Below are positions 12,178-24,398 of a DNA stretch of 64,000 bases, piece after piece. The stretch lies in the NCBI GenBank assembly GCA_002914805.1, contig JXTB01000899.1, forward strand, positions 1-64,000. The letters are read 5' to 3'. The position numbers were made by a program, and so were the translations under genes. Below the pieces are notes generated by a model. The model was not told the origin of the DNA and searched no databases. It saw nothing but the letters and a program-made list of their open reading frames with translations. This DNA comes from Parasponia andersonii. Its lineage: Eukaryota; Streptophyta; Magnoliopsida; Rosales; Cannabaceae. Positions within the stretch are counted from its first letter, which is position 1. Each line of letters starts with the position of its first letter.

Positions 12178-12195
12178 TGGCGCCGTCTATGGGAA
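12178..12195 (+). other. Primer-binding site of the Tat-type element
   Basis: TGGCGCCGTCTATGGGAA lies three bases after the 5' LTR; TGGCGCCGT-type sites are usual in the Tat/Athila branch. Confidence 0.8.
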
Positions 12196-12268
12196 ACGTT
12201 GAGCGTGAGAGAAAGAATAAGAGTCCCACGATCACGCTCTCCCCGAATAAAAAGCCATACAACTTCGA

Positions 12269-13190
12269 ATGGCACCCTTAAGAATGACAACCAGGAGCAC
12301 ACATCCCGATGCCAAAGGTAGCTCCCAGGAAGCACGAATAGGTCTAGAGCAAAAGCTGGACCAAATGCTTGCCGCCCTAGCAGAAGCAAACCGGAAGGCA
12401 GAGATAGCCCACGAAGCCGTCTTGAGTTTAAAAGATGAAGTCACAGATGTGCACAGAGATAACGCCCGCCTTGAAGGGCTGCTGGTAAGCGAAGCTAGGA
12501 GCAGGCGAATGGAGGACTTTGATGAAGAGGTCCAGTAAAAGTCTGGGGGCCAACCACCGATGAAAGTCCCCATCCCATCCAGATCACAGATGCAGGGGGA
12601 GCTACAAAGGCAGACAATGCCTTTCCGGACCGAAGCAGCAGTGGATAGAAGACACCAGGAAAGCCCAGAAGGTGTGCTTCCCAACTGGAAACAAGAGATG
12701 ATGGCAGAGCTGAGTAAGAGGCTCAGGGCCCATCACAGCTAGACCCCCGATGATCTGGCAGAGCAGACCGTGCGAGGGATCAACCGGACGGCCTTTGCCG
12801 ATTGGATTCAGCTGGAGCCCAAGCCAAAAGACTTCACAACCCCGACTTTCAGACCATTCGAGGGAAAGACTGACCCTCTCGATCACATATACCACTTTCA
12901 GCAGAAGATGGTCTTGGAGACCAGGGACGAGGTTGTGACCTGCAAAGTCTTCTCTACCATCCTAGCGGGGTCGGCCCTGTTATGGTTCAGACAACTCCCA
13001 GAGAATTCTATAAATAGGTTTGAAGATTTCTGCAAACTTTTCTTAAAGCAATAAGCGGGCACCCAGAGGCAGCAGAAAACCATGCGAGACCTCGACCGGT
13101 TGGAGCAATCCGCGAACGAGTCTCCAAGAGAATACTTGTCGCATTTCCTGGAGGTAATGTCCTTAGTGCACAATGCCAACTCGGCCTAAG
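12269..13190 (+). mobile_element. gag region of the Tat-type element (broken)
   Basis: Begins MAPLRMTTRSTHP, with an N-terminal coiled coil (EQKLDQMLAALAEANRKAE) followed by a retrotrans_gag core: FTTPTFRPFEGKTDP, DPLDHIYHFQQKM, AGSALLWFRQLPENSI, then LEQSANESPREYLSHFLE. The order and spacing fit Gypsy gag. It is broken; the sequence turns AT-rich and unrelated at about 13245, before any zinc knuckle or protease. Confidence 0.8.
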
Positions 13191-13244
13191 CCGTGAGCTC
13201 GTTCATCAGGGGCTTGCAACCAGGATTGATGCTGTCGGACCATA

Positions 13245-15480
13245 TTACCCTTCTTAAACTTTTTTTTCATAAAACATGCATGGTTATATTGTGTACATAA
13301 TAACACCACACCAAAATAACCAAGCATATATATTTGCTGAAATCGAAATGCCAATGGTCATACTCATAACTAGAATAAATGCAAAACGTGGAAATATAAT
13401 AGATACTTATATAGCACATAATTCTTGTGTTGCAGTTGAGTACTTTACTTACCTCATGTCCTGAATAAAAATGAATTGTGGAAAGGGTCAATATCCTCTA
13501 GAGATTGGTGTGCTATTCACCTGTCATAGTTTATAGGTATTCAAAATGCACATTTTGCCAAAAGAATGCATCAAGATACTCGAACAATACCAAAATCAAA
13601 ATTTTCACAAAATTAGGAAACTTGATCTTAAAATGACTCAGAAGCATATAAATCACTTAAGGTACTTGAAAATCAATAAGTAGCATTGAAAAACTGTTCA
13701 AAGGTATTAAAATATGAATGCTAGTTCGTTAGCACAAAAATGATCCAAAATGGCACATAATTTTGTAAAACTAGTCCATTTGCTCCTAAATGGTGCCATT
13801 TCATTTTAAAAATATTTGGACAGTACCTTCTCTAATTTTAGGATATTCTCACATGATTAAAATCATGGTTTTAAACCTGTAATAGCAATTAGAAATCCAA
13901 ATTCCCACATATAGACATCAAGAGGATCACTTAGAACAATCTAAGTGCACTTGAACTCTTTTTCGGTTTCAACAAGTTTCAAACCACTTTTACACTTGCG
14001 TGTCATCACAAGCAGCCACCAAATGAGTGTAATAGACAATAGGATCAATAAGATATACAATCCAAATCTAAAAAATCAGATTACAAATATAGAAAACTTA
14101 ATCTATTAGACATAAAAACACTTAACTCCATAAATTGCAAACTTTGGGGCTTTAGGTTTAAATTTAATCTTCCACTTAAATTTTATGTTTCCAACAATAT
14201 ATAAGGGTTCCTAAGACCATTATTTATCAAATAATAGCTTAGGTTTAAGAGTTAAAATAAAGAAAATTCACTACAAATTCAAAATCCAACATAAACCTCA
14301 CTTTAACTAGTTTGAGTCTTTGCTAGATTTCTTGCCTTCTATCTCCACCAACTGATTCCCAAAGCTTAGAAATAGATTTTAACTTAAGAAAACCTGAAGA
14401 AACCTTTGTTTAAGTAGAAACAAGTAGAGAATTGAAATTAAAGGACAAGACATAGAAAGAAGAACTTAATAGAATTATCTTGACTAGATTTGGTCTATCT
14501 TGCTTTCTAGAGCTCTAATTTGAGTTCTTCCACTTGGAAACTCTTGGATATATTTGAGAGAAGTTGAGAGAAGTCAAAAAAATCATTGGAGAGTTTTAGG
14601 TCGTGGCTGGAGAGAAAGGGAAATCAAATGACCAGATTTGACCCAAAATCAATACTTAATAGCTAAGAAAAGGTATAACTTAAATTCTAAGGGGTATTTT
14701 GGGTATTTTGCACCTCACTTTCCATATGTCCAGCTCTAGAACATCCTTAGCATAGTCACCACGTTGCTGGTCACTCCTATACAATCAAGTGTAGCCAAAG
14801 TTGGTGAATCCTCCCTTATAAAGTGAAAACTAGTCGTACTTTTGACTTATGATCCTATATGGCCAATCTTATTATAATTTGCAGAACCTAGCCCCTTAAC
14901 CAACATTAAACATAAAAAGAAAGTCAATTAGACTCCAATTAACAATGCAAATATAGTATTATCACTCAATTATTAGAATGCACAAAAACGACATTACGCG
15001 ATTAAGCTTAATCTAAGCTAGCTTAGTGCAACTAAATATGAATTAGTGTCCTAAATGCCACCTCGTGCTTACCTGGAGCCGACAAATAAAATGCTATAAA
15101 TAAGTCCTAGACATTGAATTAAGCCTATTTAACGTGTTAAACACACAATGAATTTGGCTCCGAAGTACGTGAAAATTGCATTTTACCGAAAAACTACTAT
15201 TTGACCAAGTTATCAACAAGTACGATCTTAATACATGTGCATATAGTATTAGTTTCATAATTATATTCTTTGTTCTTTTAGCACAACGAGCTCTCTCTCT
15301 GAGGATATTGAACCTTTACACTGCATCGGGACACTTCGACAATCATTAGTGTAATAACATGTATGTAAATGCACATAATATAAGGAATGAGCATATTTTT
15401 ATGAAACTAGTATTAATGACTTCTAGATGCCTAATACGCAATTAGAACATGTTTATTATTGGCTCTCTTAATTATGTGAG
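13245..15480. other. AT-rich block inside the Tat-type element
   Basis: About 2.2 kb with a composition sharply different from the GC-rich gag and antisense region on either side. It contains only short chance frames. A short inverted repeat lies at 15245-15262 / 15399-15416. It sits where pol would be. It may be a nested insertion, such as an LTR of another family in reverse orientation, or the element's own spacer. No clean target-site duplication was found. Confidence 0.45.
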
Positions 15481-15545
15481 GAGCTGGATGTCACATTTAC
15501 ACGACGCGGTCAATACTTTACAAATACACAAAAGAGCGAGAAGCC

Positions 15546-18500
15546 CTAATTACCTCCGGAGAGAAGAGCGATGCCGTCTTCGACGCCTGGACCAGCTTCG
15601 GCAAAGAACGGCATACTGGGGTCAGAATCATCGCTGGACAAGACGACTGCACTTAAACCTTCTCCAATCAAGGCGCCAGGGCCAGGCTGACCCCTTGAAA
15701 CCTCCGTAGCTTGTTCTGGCCGATCAGAGGTAGGGACAATCTCTCTGTCGATAGAAGCAGATGAAGAGGGTCCGTCTTTTTCTTCGTCGAGTATCTTCAG
15801 TATATCAGCAAGGTACACGATGTTAATCTCATCCCCTAACTGCTGCATGTAGTACCTGACGGAATAATGGCCCTCTCGACACCCTTCTGCTTATCAAATT
15901 GGTCTTGCGTTACCACCTCCGAATGGCTCTCGAATTACCTATTCTCCTAGCCAGTCTTGTAGCTCTCCGCAGAAAAGATATCTACCTGCCTCTGGTACCT
16001 TGTCTTCAGTTTCTCTGCTTCTGCCAGCCTATCTCTCAGCACCGCTTGCCACTATGATAAGTTGATCAAAAGAATGTTAATATCGGCGAGATCTTCGACA
16101 CGCTTGTGAGACAACTCGGCATTAGCCTCCACCAGTTTTTATGATCTAAGTAGATATGTCAGATTATCTTGTTGGACCAGTCGAGACTGCGCTGCAAGGA
16201 ATGGGCCTCAAGTTTGGCTTTTGCCTCGGCTTTCCTCACTTCTTTAGCCTTGTCGACGGCCCTGTCGCGAGCACTGAAAGCCAGCCCCATCTCCACCCCT
16301 GCGTTCTGTAGCTCCTGCTCCTTGATCTTGAGCTCGGTTTGGGCCAGCCTGGCAGTCTCTGCCTCGGCCAACTTGGTGACCAGCTCCTCGTGCCTGGCCC
16401 TCTCGATGCTCAAAGCGTGGGCCACCACACTACTGACCCTAGCTTCGTTTAGGCTCTGGTACAGATCGAAGTCTTCCCTCAACGTGGCAAGGGCGGCCTC
16501 GCTCTGTTCGGTCGTCACAGCATGGGCGTTCAGTTGCCCGGTCAGCTTACTGATGCGAGAGGAATAGAAGGACTGGATGGTGGCTAGCTGCAAAATATAA
16601 GAAAGAGGGTCAGTGTTCAGCAAAGATACTGAAAAACATGGAGTGACAGCCAGACGAGCCAAACCTGCATAAGACTGTGGCCAGCAACGAGCTCTACGTT
16701 CTCCAGGGAGAGCGCCTCCAGCTCGAACTCCGCGGCTGGACCCTTTTTCTGGGCATTATCTGCGTCCAGAGAATGCGACTCCACCCCGCTGATTACGAGG
16801 ACACTTTCACCCCCCACTGAGCACACTCTAGTAACTTCTCTCGACGCTTTCGAAGTGGCAAAAGTGGGGGCGGTAGAAAGCAAAGCGTCGCCAGGTGCAC
16901 CTTCGGTAATAGCTGGAGGTGGCGCGTCTTTAGCAGAAGAAGCCGCGGCGACTGCTGATGCTTCAGCGGCTTCGGCTACCACCTCCCTCGGAGACCCGCC
17001 TGGCTATAATTTTTCGGTCTTGTCTTGACCAGCATCCGTAGACAGGTTGCCACGCGTAGACCTCCTCCTCTTCATGAGGATCAGGGTAGCCCCATCATCG
17101 TCGCTATCAGAAGAAGGGGCAGTTCTGCCTCTCTTCCCTGCCGGGTTTTCCTTTCCCTTGGACGAATCAGCTTCGCGACCCCGCTTCATGGAGACTGAGG
17201 GAGGGGAAGACAACCAAGACTTCAGCCTTGGAGCCCCTCAGCTGAGTTCGGCAATCTCCTCACGGGATCAGGTAGCACTGGTCCCTGTGCCCGCCTTCGA
17301 ACCAGAGTTAGGGGCGGAGGAAGTCGGTGCAGCGGGTTCCCCAGGTAGGCTCGAAGGCACCCCTTTCCCATACACAATCTTTATGGCCGGTGCCTCCCGA
17401 ATCGTGAGCCCGCCTACCTCGGGAGAAGACACCACGGGCATTTCAGCCCTGGACACAAATAGATCCTCCAGGTTGTCATCCGAGCCCGTTCTTGGGGTGA
17501 CAACTCCTTGCCCCCCAGCCTTGTCCTCAGAAGACACTACCAGACGCTGATCAGTGGGGACCTTGGATCGGGCTCTATATGCAACAACACTCCTTTGGCT
17601 GGGGAGGGGTCTACTGAAGGGCCTGCGTTCGAACCTATAAGAGCATACAACGTGATTAGAATACAGCCTTGACCTAATTGACAGAACCCTAGGGCACCAA
17701 ATGGACTCACCCCTAACCCGCTTAGGAGTAGCATTTTCCTCTTGTCAGAGCCTGATGTACTCGTCAATCACGAGCTTCACCGCTTCTTGAGCTCATGATT
17801 GGTCGATGCCACCAGATCATGGGGACCTGCCAGCTGGCTCGAGGCCGTGATTTGACGACCCCACCATGGCGATGCAACTCTGCTCGTCCCGGTGGAACCA
17901 GTTTAGAGTCGAGGCATCAAGCTGGCTCCGAAGGTGCTTGGTGATGACCCATGTGTCTAACAGAAAGTGGAGATATGAGACCATCCTCGGTATCATGTTC
18001 ATCACCTAGGGATGGAGGACAGTCTAAATGTGTCGGCAGTCTCCAGAGGACCTGAAGATGACGACCCCCTCCAGCTCCTTGAGTCGTCCTGCCAACAGCC
18101 GCAGCTCGAATCTGCTTTCCTCCAAGAGACTGCGCAAAGCAAAATATCATGAGTAAAAATGGACAAAGTGCACATAGACCCAAAAATCATGACTCAGTAC
18201 TTACTTTGCAGGAAAGATAGGGGAATTTGGAGACGCTCTCCGTTCACCTAGGAAGAGCACCACGCCCCTTCGACGGAGTACAGCTTGGAGTGGGAATCCC
18301 ATTGCTTGTCCGACCTCGGCAAGCCCCATAAAATATGGTTCCCCGGGAGTGGCTAGAGGTAGAAAGTGGAGTAAGAGCTCGTTTTGGAGATGAGGATGAG
18401 CTTGTAGGAGTAAGAGACCACCTCCAGGTCGATATGCACATTGAGGAGGACCTACAGGGCAGAAAGCCCCATCAGGATCATGACCCCGTTGATGTTCAGT

Positions 18501-18640
18501 TGCATCGGATGAGACTAAAGAACTGGTGGACCAAGGGAGGAAGGGGAAACCGCAGCCATTCCATGTTCCTCCTCCCCAAGACAATGGAGCCTTCGAGGGC
18601 AGAAGGGCAAAGGTACCAGTCTGCCGGGCTCTCAATCCTT
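15546..18640 (-). mobile_element. Antisense extra ORF (aORF) of the Tat-type element (broken)
   Basis: A GC-rich coding-like region on the strand opposite to gag, next to the 3' LTR, which is where some Tat-lineage elements carry an antisense extra ORF. The N-terminal part near 18.2-18.6 kb (e.g. FPLPPLVHQFFSLIR) resembles the proline/leucine-rich start of the 'putative gypsy-type transposon' family (Pfam Transposase_28). Then come a low-complexity acidic/serine-rich middle, a long Ala/Glu-rich coiled coil (about 16.2-16.56 kb, e.g. ERARHEELVTKLAEAETARL) and an acidic tail near 15.55-15.85 kb. It is broken in several places. The function of such proteins is unknown. Confidence 0.65.
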
Positions 18641-19095
18641 TAGAAAGTAACTCCGCCAGAGAAACAAAGCTGCCTCTTTAATGAGTCCAACTCAGAATCC
18701 GCGATGGGGCGGAGTTTTTGACTCTAGTTCGGGGCCATTTTTTTGGATGCGATCGAAGAAGCGAAAGGTTCTGGAAAAGGGGAGATGCAGAAACCCTAAG
18801 ATTTGAGGAAGCTGGAATATTTGGGGATTTTGGTAAAGTAAGAAATGAGCATAAGCGCGGTTTTTATAGAGGGGGAGCCGAAGAGTCTTCCCTAGAGGAG
18901 AACAGTGCAAGGAAGATGGAAGCACTAGAATTTCAAAAATTTGAAAAATCGTGACACGGGATAGCGTGCACCAGCGTCAGTAATTGGGGAGAAATGACGG
19001 TAAGGGGCCACGTGTATCCCTCAAATTGGAAGACTGGAGACACGATTTCCCTACTTGATGGATGCAAATCCATCAAATAGGAAAATAGGGGCAGT

Positions 19096-19821
19096 TGTGG
19101 GGCCCGTTCCAAGAACATGTACCATGTGGATGATTAAGTAGCAGAATAGGACACAAGGGGGTACACCGTCCGACACGTGTCCAGAGTGACCGCTTAAAAC
19201 CATGCGAGTCACACTTGATACCGCAAGGTCCCATGGGCTGTCCGAGGCCAGGGCCGAATCCATCCCAGACTCTGGATGGGTTCGGCGTAGTCCAATTCTT
19301 ACCTTGACAGCTAGGGGTCAGGAGCCTTGAGGGTCTTCCGCCAGAAGACTATGGGAGGCAGCGCACTGCTCCAGACCCAGACAGGGCATTTAATGCGATC
19401 CTGGGTAGGTGTGCACATTGGGCAAACCGTCTTGACAGAACGGCAGTTTGTCAAAGTCTCGCCTCCGACAGGCTCGAGTCATAGGGAACAGCGGAAAGCA
19501 GGCCACGACGATACAAGGAAAATCACAGTAACCACGGCCCGTGATTTCTGGGGTAAGTCATGATGAAAAAAAGGTACTTGATCCTGGGATTAAGAGCCAG
19601 AAAGCTCTCAGTTCCAGGATTATATATACGAGCCTTGCTTCCCCCTCTGGGGAGAAGATATACAGATAGATATATACAGAGAAAAACCTAATCTTTACTA
19701 CTCAATCTCAGGGATAAACAATTGACTCAAGCATCAGAGAATCTTTACAGGTGGCCACCTACGCTTCTCCGACCCGACCTGAAGTTAAAAGCACTCTGAG
19801 ATAACAAGGATACGTGGACAT
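19096..19821 (+). repeat. 3' LTR of the Tat-type element (truncated)
   Basis: Begins TGTGGGGCCCG right after a purine-rich tract and follows the 5' LTR to about 19821, where similarity stops some 80 bp short of the expected end. Confidence 0.8.
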
Positions 19822-21220
19822 TAGTGACCAATGAAACGAGGGACTACAGAATTCTCCTAAAGGATTAGTACGACATTTGTTTGAAACTCAAGTGACCAAT
19901 GAAGAGGAACCCATGTTTTCTTCTCAAAAACCAACTTTAGCTTTTTCTACAATCCGATGCTACGTAAAGTTATCAAGAAATTTGAGTTATTCAAGCTAAT
20001 TCCATAAAAGAGTTTTTCGCATGTTGGACTTCTGAATTTATTGTGAATTGGCAAACAACTCTTTGTAAACAGAAAAGAAGTACGCAGAACAGTGACAATT
20101 AACCTTACACATCAAGGACTATTGAATTTCTAACGAGTATATTAACATGTTTTTCCCTAGAACCTGTTATGGATTGGCAATATAATCTATGAATTTGTTG
20201 TAGATTGGCGCATTTTTCCCACTGACAAATCCTATTGCAACTATTCTCCTTTAAAAAAATGTAATTGCAATTAATGACTTGGAGCTAATTGCTAAGATTC
20301 ACAAATTTAGGGACTTAACTGGAATTTTTTTTTAAAGACCATTTTGTCAATTAGGACAAATTTAGAGAGAGAGTAGCACAGACCCTCTACTATCTGATAC
20401 GAAAGAGTTTATGACACAAATTATACATGAAGTATCTAAGTTATGATAATTTAGTCTCTAAAATTTTAATTTTTTTGTGCTTTATACATGAAGTATCTAA
20501 CTTATGATAATTTAGTCTCTAAAATTTTAATTTTTTTGTGCTTGTTCCTCTTTACACTCAAACTTTTTTAGTTAACTTTCGAATACATTTTTAGATGTTA
20601 CATATGTCTATTTTTTGTCAAACATTTAATAATATGATACAATTTAGATTTACTTGCAAATAATTTGAATATTTGGGAGTTTAATTGTCAAAATTAGAAC
20701 TTATGAACCTAATTTATGACAAATTGAATAGTTCAGGGCTATTTGTTTTTTTTTTTTTTGCCATTAACCCTTTGTAAAATGGGGTTTCAACTTTCAACAG
20801 CTGCCTGGAAAATACATTGGCATTGCCAAGAAAGTATGATAATACTTTTCTTCCAAAGAATCCAAGGACAAATTCACGCGTTCCATTTTTCTAGCTAACT
20901 AGTAGTCTAGTCTCTTTAAAGAGCAAGTTTTTATTTTTTACCTCTTGACATAAATCGATCCAGAGGCAGAGATAAGAAACTTCCTACTAATTGGTGGTGC
21001 CTTCTTTATTGGGTTTTTAGTTTCACTTTTTCTTTTCTTAACCTCAAATTGGTCATATAAGCCAAAAAAATAAAAGAAATAAAAATTAAAGACATCTGTA
21101 GTTGGTGTTTTAATAATATCTCTAGTTCCAAGCAAATCAACTACCATCAAGTCTTCCCCTTCCAAAACAATAAAAATAAAAGAGTACATAATAACAAAAT
21201 AGAGCACGTCTACTGGCAGA
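19822..21220. other. EDS1 upstream intergenic region
   Basis: AT-rich host DNA without a supported gene. Contains the 61-bp tandem duplication at 20421-20542. Open frames here are short and unsupported. Confidence 0.5.
20421..20542. repeat. 61-bp tandem duplication
   Basis: Two adjacent 61-bp copies (20421-20481 and 20482-20542) differ at about one base (CTAAG versus CTAAC), so the duplication is recent. Confidence 0.9.
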
Positions 21221-21223
21221 TGA

Positions 21224-21252
21224 AGTCAATCATGAGTCAATGACTATAAAAA
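21224..21252 (+). promoter_or_regulatory. Paired W-box cores and TATA box of EDS1
   Basis: AGTCAA (reverse complement of TTGACT, the WRKY W-box core) occurs at 21224-21229 and 21235-21240, and TATAAAAA at 21245-21252, about 165 bp before the EDS1 ATG. The spacing suits a core promoter with a 5' leader of about 130-140 nt. I see no upstream ATG in that leader. WRKY control is known for many plant immune genes; for this gene it is an inference. Confidence 0.6.
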
Positions 21253-21415
21253 CTCATCCTATACACTTATAGTACAGGTTTCAAGCACTGTTACCTCTCA
21301 GAATCCATTATAAGTAAAGGGTATTATTTCCTTAAACTCAGCACTAATAGATCATCATAGCTGAAACCAAAGCATCAGAACCTGAAATCTAGCCAAAACA
21401 AAATTTGTTTTCAGT

Positions 21416-23898
21416 ATGGCTATGAAAGAAGAGCTTATAAAAAATGCTTACTCAGAGGCCATAACGGCTCATAGGTCTCCAGATAAGCCGTTTCTGAAAA
21501 AATCCAGTACTGGCTCCTCTGAAGTTATTTTCAGCTTTCGGGGATCTTGGGCTGTCAAAGATTGGTATAGTGACAAGAGTCAAAGACCTTTTGGAGAAAA
21601 GAAGATCAATCTTAAACTATTTCCTTCTTTGAGAAGTATTGGCAATGAGGAAGCTGCTGATGTTAATCAAGCTTTTGAAGAAAGATTTCAACTAATATTG
21701 GAGAATCCAAAGCTTAAAGATAAGGTATGTGGTTCAAATTTTCTGAGAAACTTAATTAAATGTCGTTAACTTGATCTGGCCAAAGAGTTGGATGATTTTG
21801 ATATTTCAATTCCTTATCTGGGTTTTGTTATTATTCTATAATGGACAAGTATTTATACTTTAGATTCATCCAAGTAGCCATCATGTCTAGTGAAATTCAT
21901 CCTAGATTTTTGGACATGTACTTTTGGTATATTTGTCTATGCGACCGAGCAATACTTCTTGATCCTAATGACATACAGTACAGATTTAAATTGAGAGTTA
22001 CAGACAAATTTTCTAAAAATTTTTGCTTTTGTCTTGGATTGTTCTACTCAGGTCCAGAAGGCTGCAAAAGACAAGAAGCAAGTAGTATTTACAGGGCACT
22101 CTTCTGGTGGCCCAATTGCAATTCTAGCGACAATCTGGTTTTTGGAAGAGCATAGGAAAGGAAATATCATATTCTCAACTCTACCTCTCTGTCTCACTTT
22201 TGGATCTCCTCTAGTGGGAAGCCATATCTTTTCTCATGCTCTCCGGAGAGAGAATTGGTCTGGCAACTTCATCCATTTCGTGTCGAAATATGACCTCATC
22301 CCTCGTGTCTTTCTCGCCTCTCTTTCGGCCAACAAACAAAAATTTGAGAAAATTCTGAACTTCTTAAGTCAACGATCCAAGCAAGTACCGCTCCATTTAG
22401 CTCAAGACGCTCAAGATATCTTCACGGAAGTGATGACGAATGCGTTGACTCTTACAAGCCATGTTGCTTGTAAGCTTATGGAGAGCACAAATCTGTTGCT
22501 GGAGACTGTAACAAACTTCATTGAGCTAAGTCCTTATAGACCCTTTGGTACTTATGTCTTTCTCAATGTGGGAGGGAATCCCGTTACTTCGGACAACTTC
22601 AATGCCGTTTTGCAGCTCTTGTTCTACTCCTGCCAGCCAAGCAGTGACGATGAAGTTTTGGAGATCGCCAAAAGAAGTTTGGGAGATCATCATGGCTACG
22701 AAAGTGAGCTTCCGAACAGCTTTAGAGGGCATAATTACTCCTCAGATAAATCATATGCTTACGAAATCGACATGTTAAACAAGGCTGCTGATGCCTTTGG
22801 ACTGGTAAATTTCTCTTTCCCCTTAAGAAGTTGATTAACCTTTTGGAGCGAGAAACAGATTTCTTTCTAGTTAGCTTAAAAAAGGCTTTTGTGAGCAAAG
22901 ATTGAATTTGAATGTGTGAGAAAAAGGCTTTTCTAATTAGAGAGGTTGTAACACTTGGTCTTTCTGATATATTATTTTGTAATGCTTGTCTTAAAGTTCC
23001 GCTTTGTAAGATTTTAATCCCTTTGTCGAATTCTATCCAATTCACCCCAAATTTATCTATTATTTTGACTAAATTGGACAGAATAGCCAAGAGAGTGTTC
23101 GAAATTTGAAAAGTTCAACCTCATGTGATATTTTGGTCTAACTATGTGTTCAGTCTGTGTTTATAAGACTTGGAATACTTATTCAACATGTATATGAATT
23201 TGCAGAGTACAAGCGGCAGATTGTGCCTGCTTGTAGCAGGAGAGTCAGAGGAGCAAAAGAAAAGAAATCAAGAAAAAGTTAAGTCAAAGGTTACAGATAT
23301 GGAAAGGGCATTGAAAGAGATAGAGCATTACAAGAACGTCTGTGAGCTAGAAAAAGTGGGGTTGTATGATTCCTTCAAGCTTCAAAAGGACCAGAAGGAC
23401 TTCAAAGCCAATGTCAAGAGGCTCGAGCTAACAGGCATCTGGGATGAGATCATCGAATTGTTGAAAGGGTATAAACTCCCCGATGAATTTGAGGGTCAGA
23501 GGCAGTGGATAGATCTCGGGACTCAGTACCGCCGCCTTGTCGAGCCTCTAGACATTGCCAACTACTACAGACACCTGAAGAACGAAGACACCGGACCATA
23601 CATGACAAAGGGCAGACCTAGACGCTACAGGTATCAACAACAATGGCGTGAGCATGAAAAAAAGATGGAGAAAGGATCAAGTGGGGAGTCCTGTTTTTGG
23701 GCAGATGTGGAGGAGCTTTTTTGCCAAGGAAATGAAAAAGATGTTGCAAAGAAGATTCAGAAACAAGTGTTGCAGTGGGAGAAAGAAGGGGAGATAGGAA
23801 ATGATGTGTTCTTACATAACTCCACCTTTGTCCAATGGTGGAATTCACTTGATTCTGAAATCAAGTTAAACGACATCCAGCCACTCATCCATGGCTAA
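21416..23898 (+). CDS. EDS1: EDS1 lipase-like immune regulator, three exons
   Basis: EDS1 forms exclusive heterodimers with PAD4 or SAG101 in cytoplasm and nucleus, senses small nucleotides made by TIR-domain receptors, and activates helper NLRs and salicylate-linked defence. Exons are 21416-21724, 22052-22804 and 23206-23898, all with GT-AG introns in phase 0, giving 584 residues, close to the usual ~600. The lipase-like domain shows SSEVIFSFRGSW, then FTGHSSGG with the nucleophile-position Ser at about 120, Asp in SKYDLIPR at about 184, and His in DHHGYE at about 316-317, so the triad is kept, although catalysis is not needed for Arabidopsis EDS1 immunity. The C-terminal EP domain shows GLYDSFKLQKD, FKANVKRLEL, YRRLVEPLDIANYYRHLKNE, DTGPYM and CFWADVEEL. 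The first ATG starts in register with the family. AATAAA lies at 23957. It looks whole and is the only complete copy here. Confidence 0.95.
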
Positions 23899-23956
23899 GA
23901 ACAGGCTTCGCGAGCGACTCCCATCAGTTTTCAGTACTTTTACTCGTTGAATAACA

Positions 23957-23962
23957 AATAAA
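23957..23962 (+). terminator. Poly(A) signal of EDS1
   Basis: AATAAA 59 bp after the stop codon. Confidence 0.55.
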
Positions 23963-24398
23963 AGATTTGTACGCTCGTATCCATTTAGACTTGCAGATCA
24001 TATAGGAATGATAATAGTTTGTATGCTCCTATCCACGTGTATGCTCCTATTATGGAAGTACTGCAAAATAGTTTGTCAATAGTTTCTGTGCATTAATGTG
24101 AACATAATGCTTTCTTTTCGTTTGCATGCTGAAAATTTTCATGTCATGCCCTTTGCTGAGTCCACAGTGATGGAGCTAGGACTCTTGCGGTGTGGATCAA
24201 CTGAATTGCTTTCTTCGTATTTTCATGATTTAGCAAAGATTTAAATTCATTGAAACGTGTCTAGGGATGACTACCTAGTAGGGCTTTGTGCCTATAAAAA
24301 TATCTAATTAGTCACTATGTTAATTTTCTAAGCATTACTCCTATTGATACTCAAAAAGATTTTTACATAACAGAGCAAAGTAGCTTTTCGGAGCTGAA

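Larger units (their letters stand above)
11387..19821 (+). mobile_element. Nonautonomous Tat-lineage Ty3/Gypsy element (gag plus antisense extra ORF)
   Basis: Fossil LTR element with two homologous LTRs (11387-12174 and 19096-about 19821), a PBS of TTGGCGCCGTC type at 12178, a gag region (about 12269-13190), an AT-rich middle (about 13245-15480), a long antisense coding region near the 3' LTR (about 15546-18640) and a purine-rich tract (AAAATAGGGGCAG) just before the 3' LTR. No protease, RT, RNase H or integrase is seen between gag and the 3' LTR, so it is nonautonomous (LARD/TR-GAG-like). The LTRs differ at roughly one position in ten by eye, which suggests an age of a few million years at typical plant rates. 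The 3' LTR lacks its last ~80 bp. Both coding regions are broken. Confidence 0.8.

Noticed and set aside
12036-12684. Minus-strand frames over the Tat-type gag
   Set aside because: Shadow of the gag reading frame, Ser/Arg-rich, no family resemblance.
16169-16567. Plus-strand 132-codon frame
   Set aside because: Complement shadow of the antisense coiled-coil region; Ser/Leu/Ala-rich with no domain.
17047-17550. Plus-strand 167-codon frame
   Set aside because: Overlaps the antisense extra ORF, whose low-complexity acidic sequence opens the opposite strand by chance.
17620-17640. GCGTTCGAACC as a tRNA B box
   Set aside because: No A box or cloverleaf fits around it; it lies within the Tat-type element's antisense region.
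23618-23848. Minus-strand frame in EDS1 exon 3 as an antisense gene
   Set aside because: Pure shadow of the EDS1 coding sequence.
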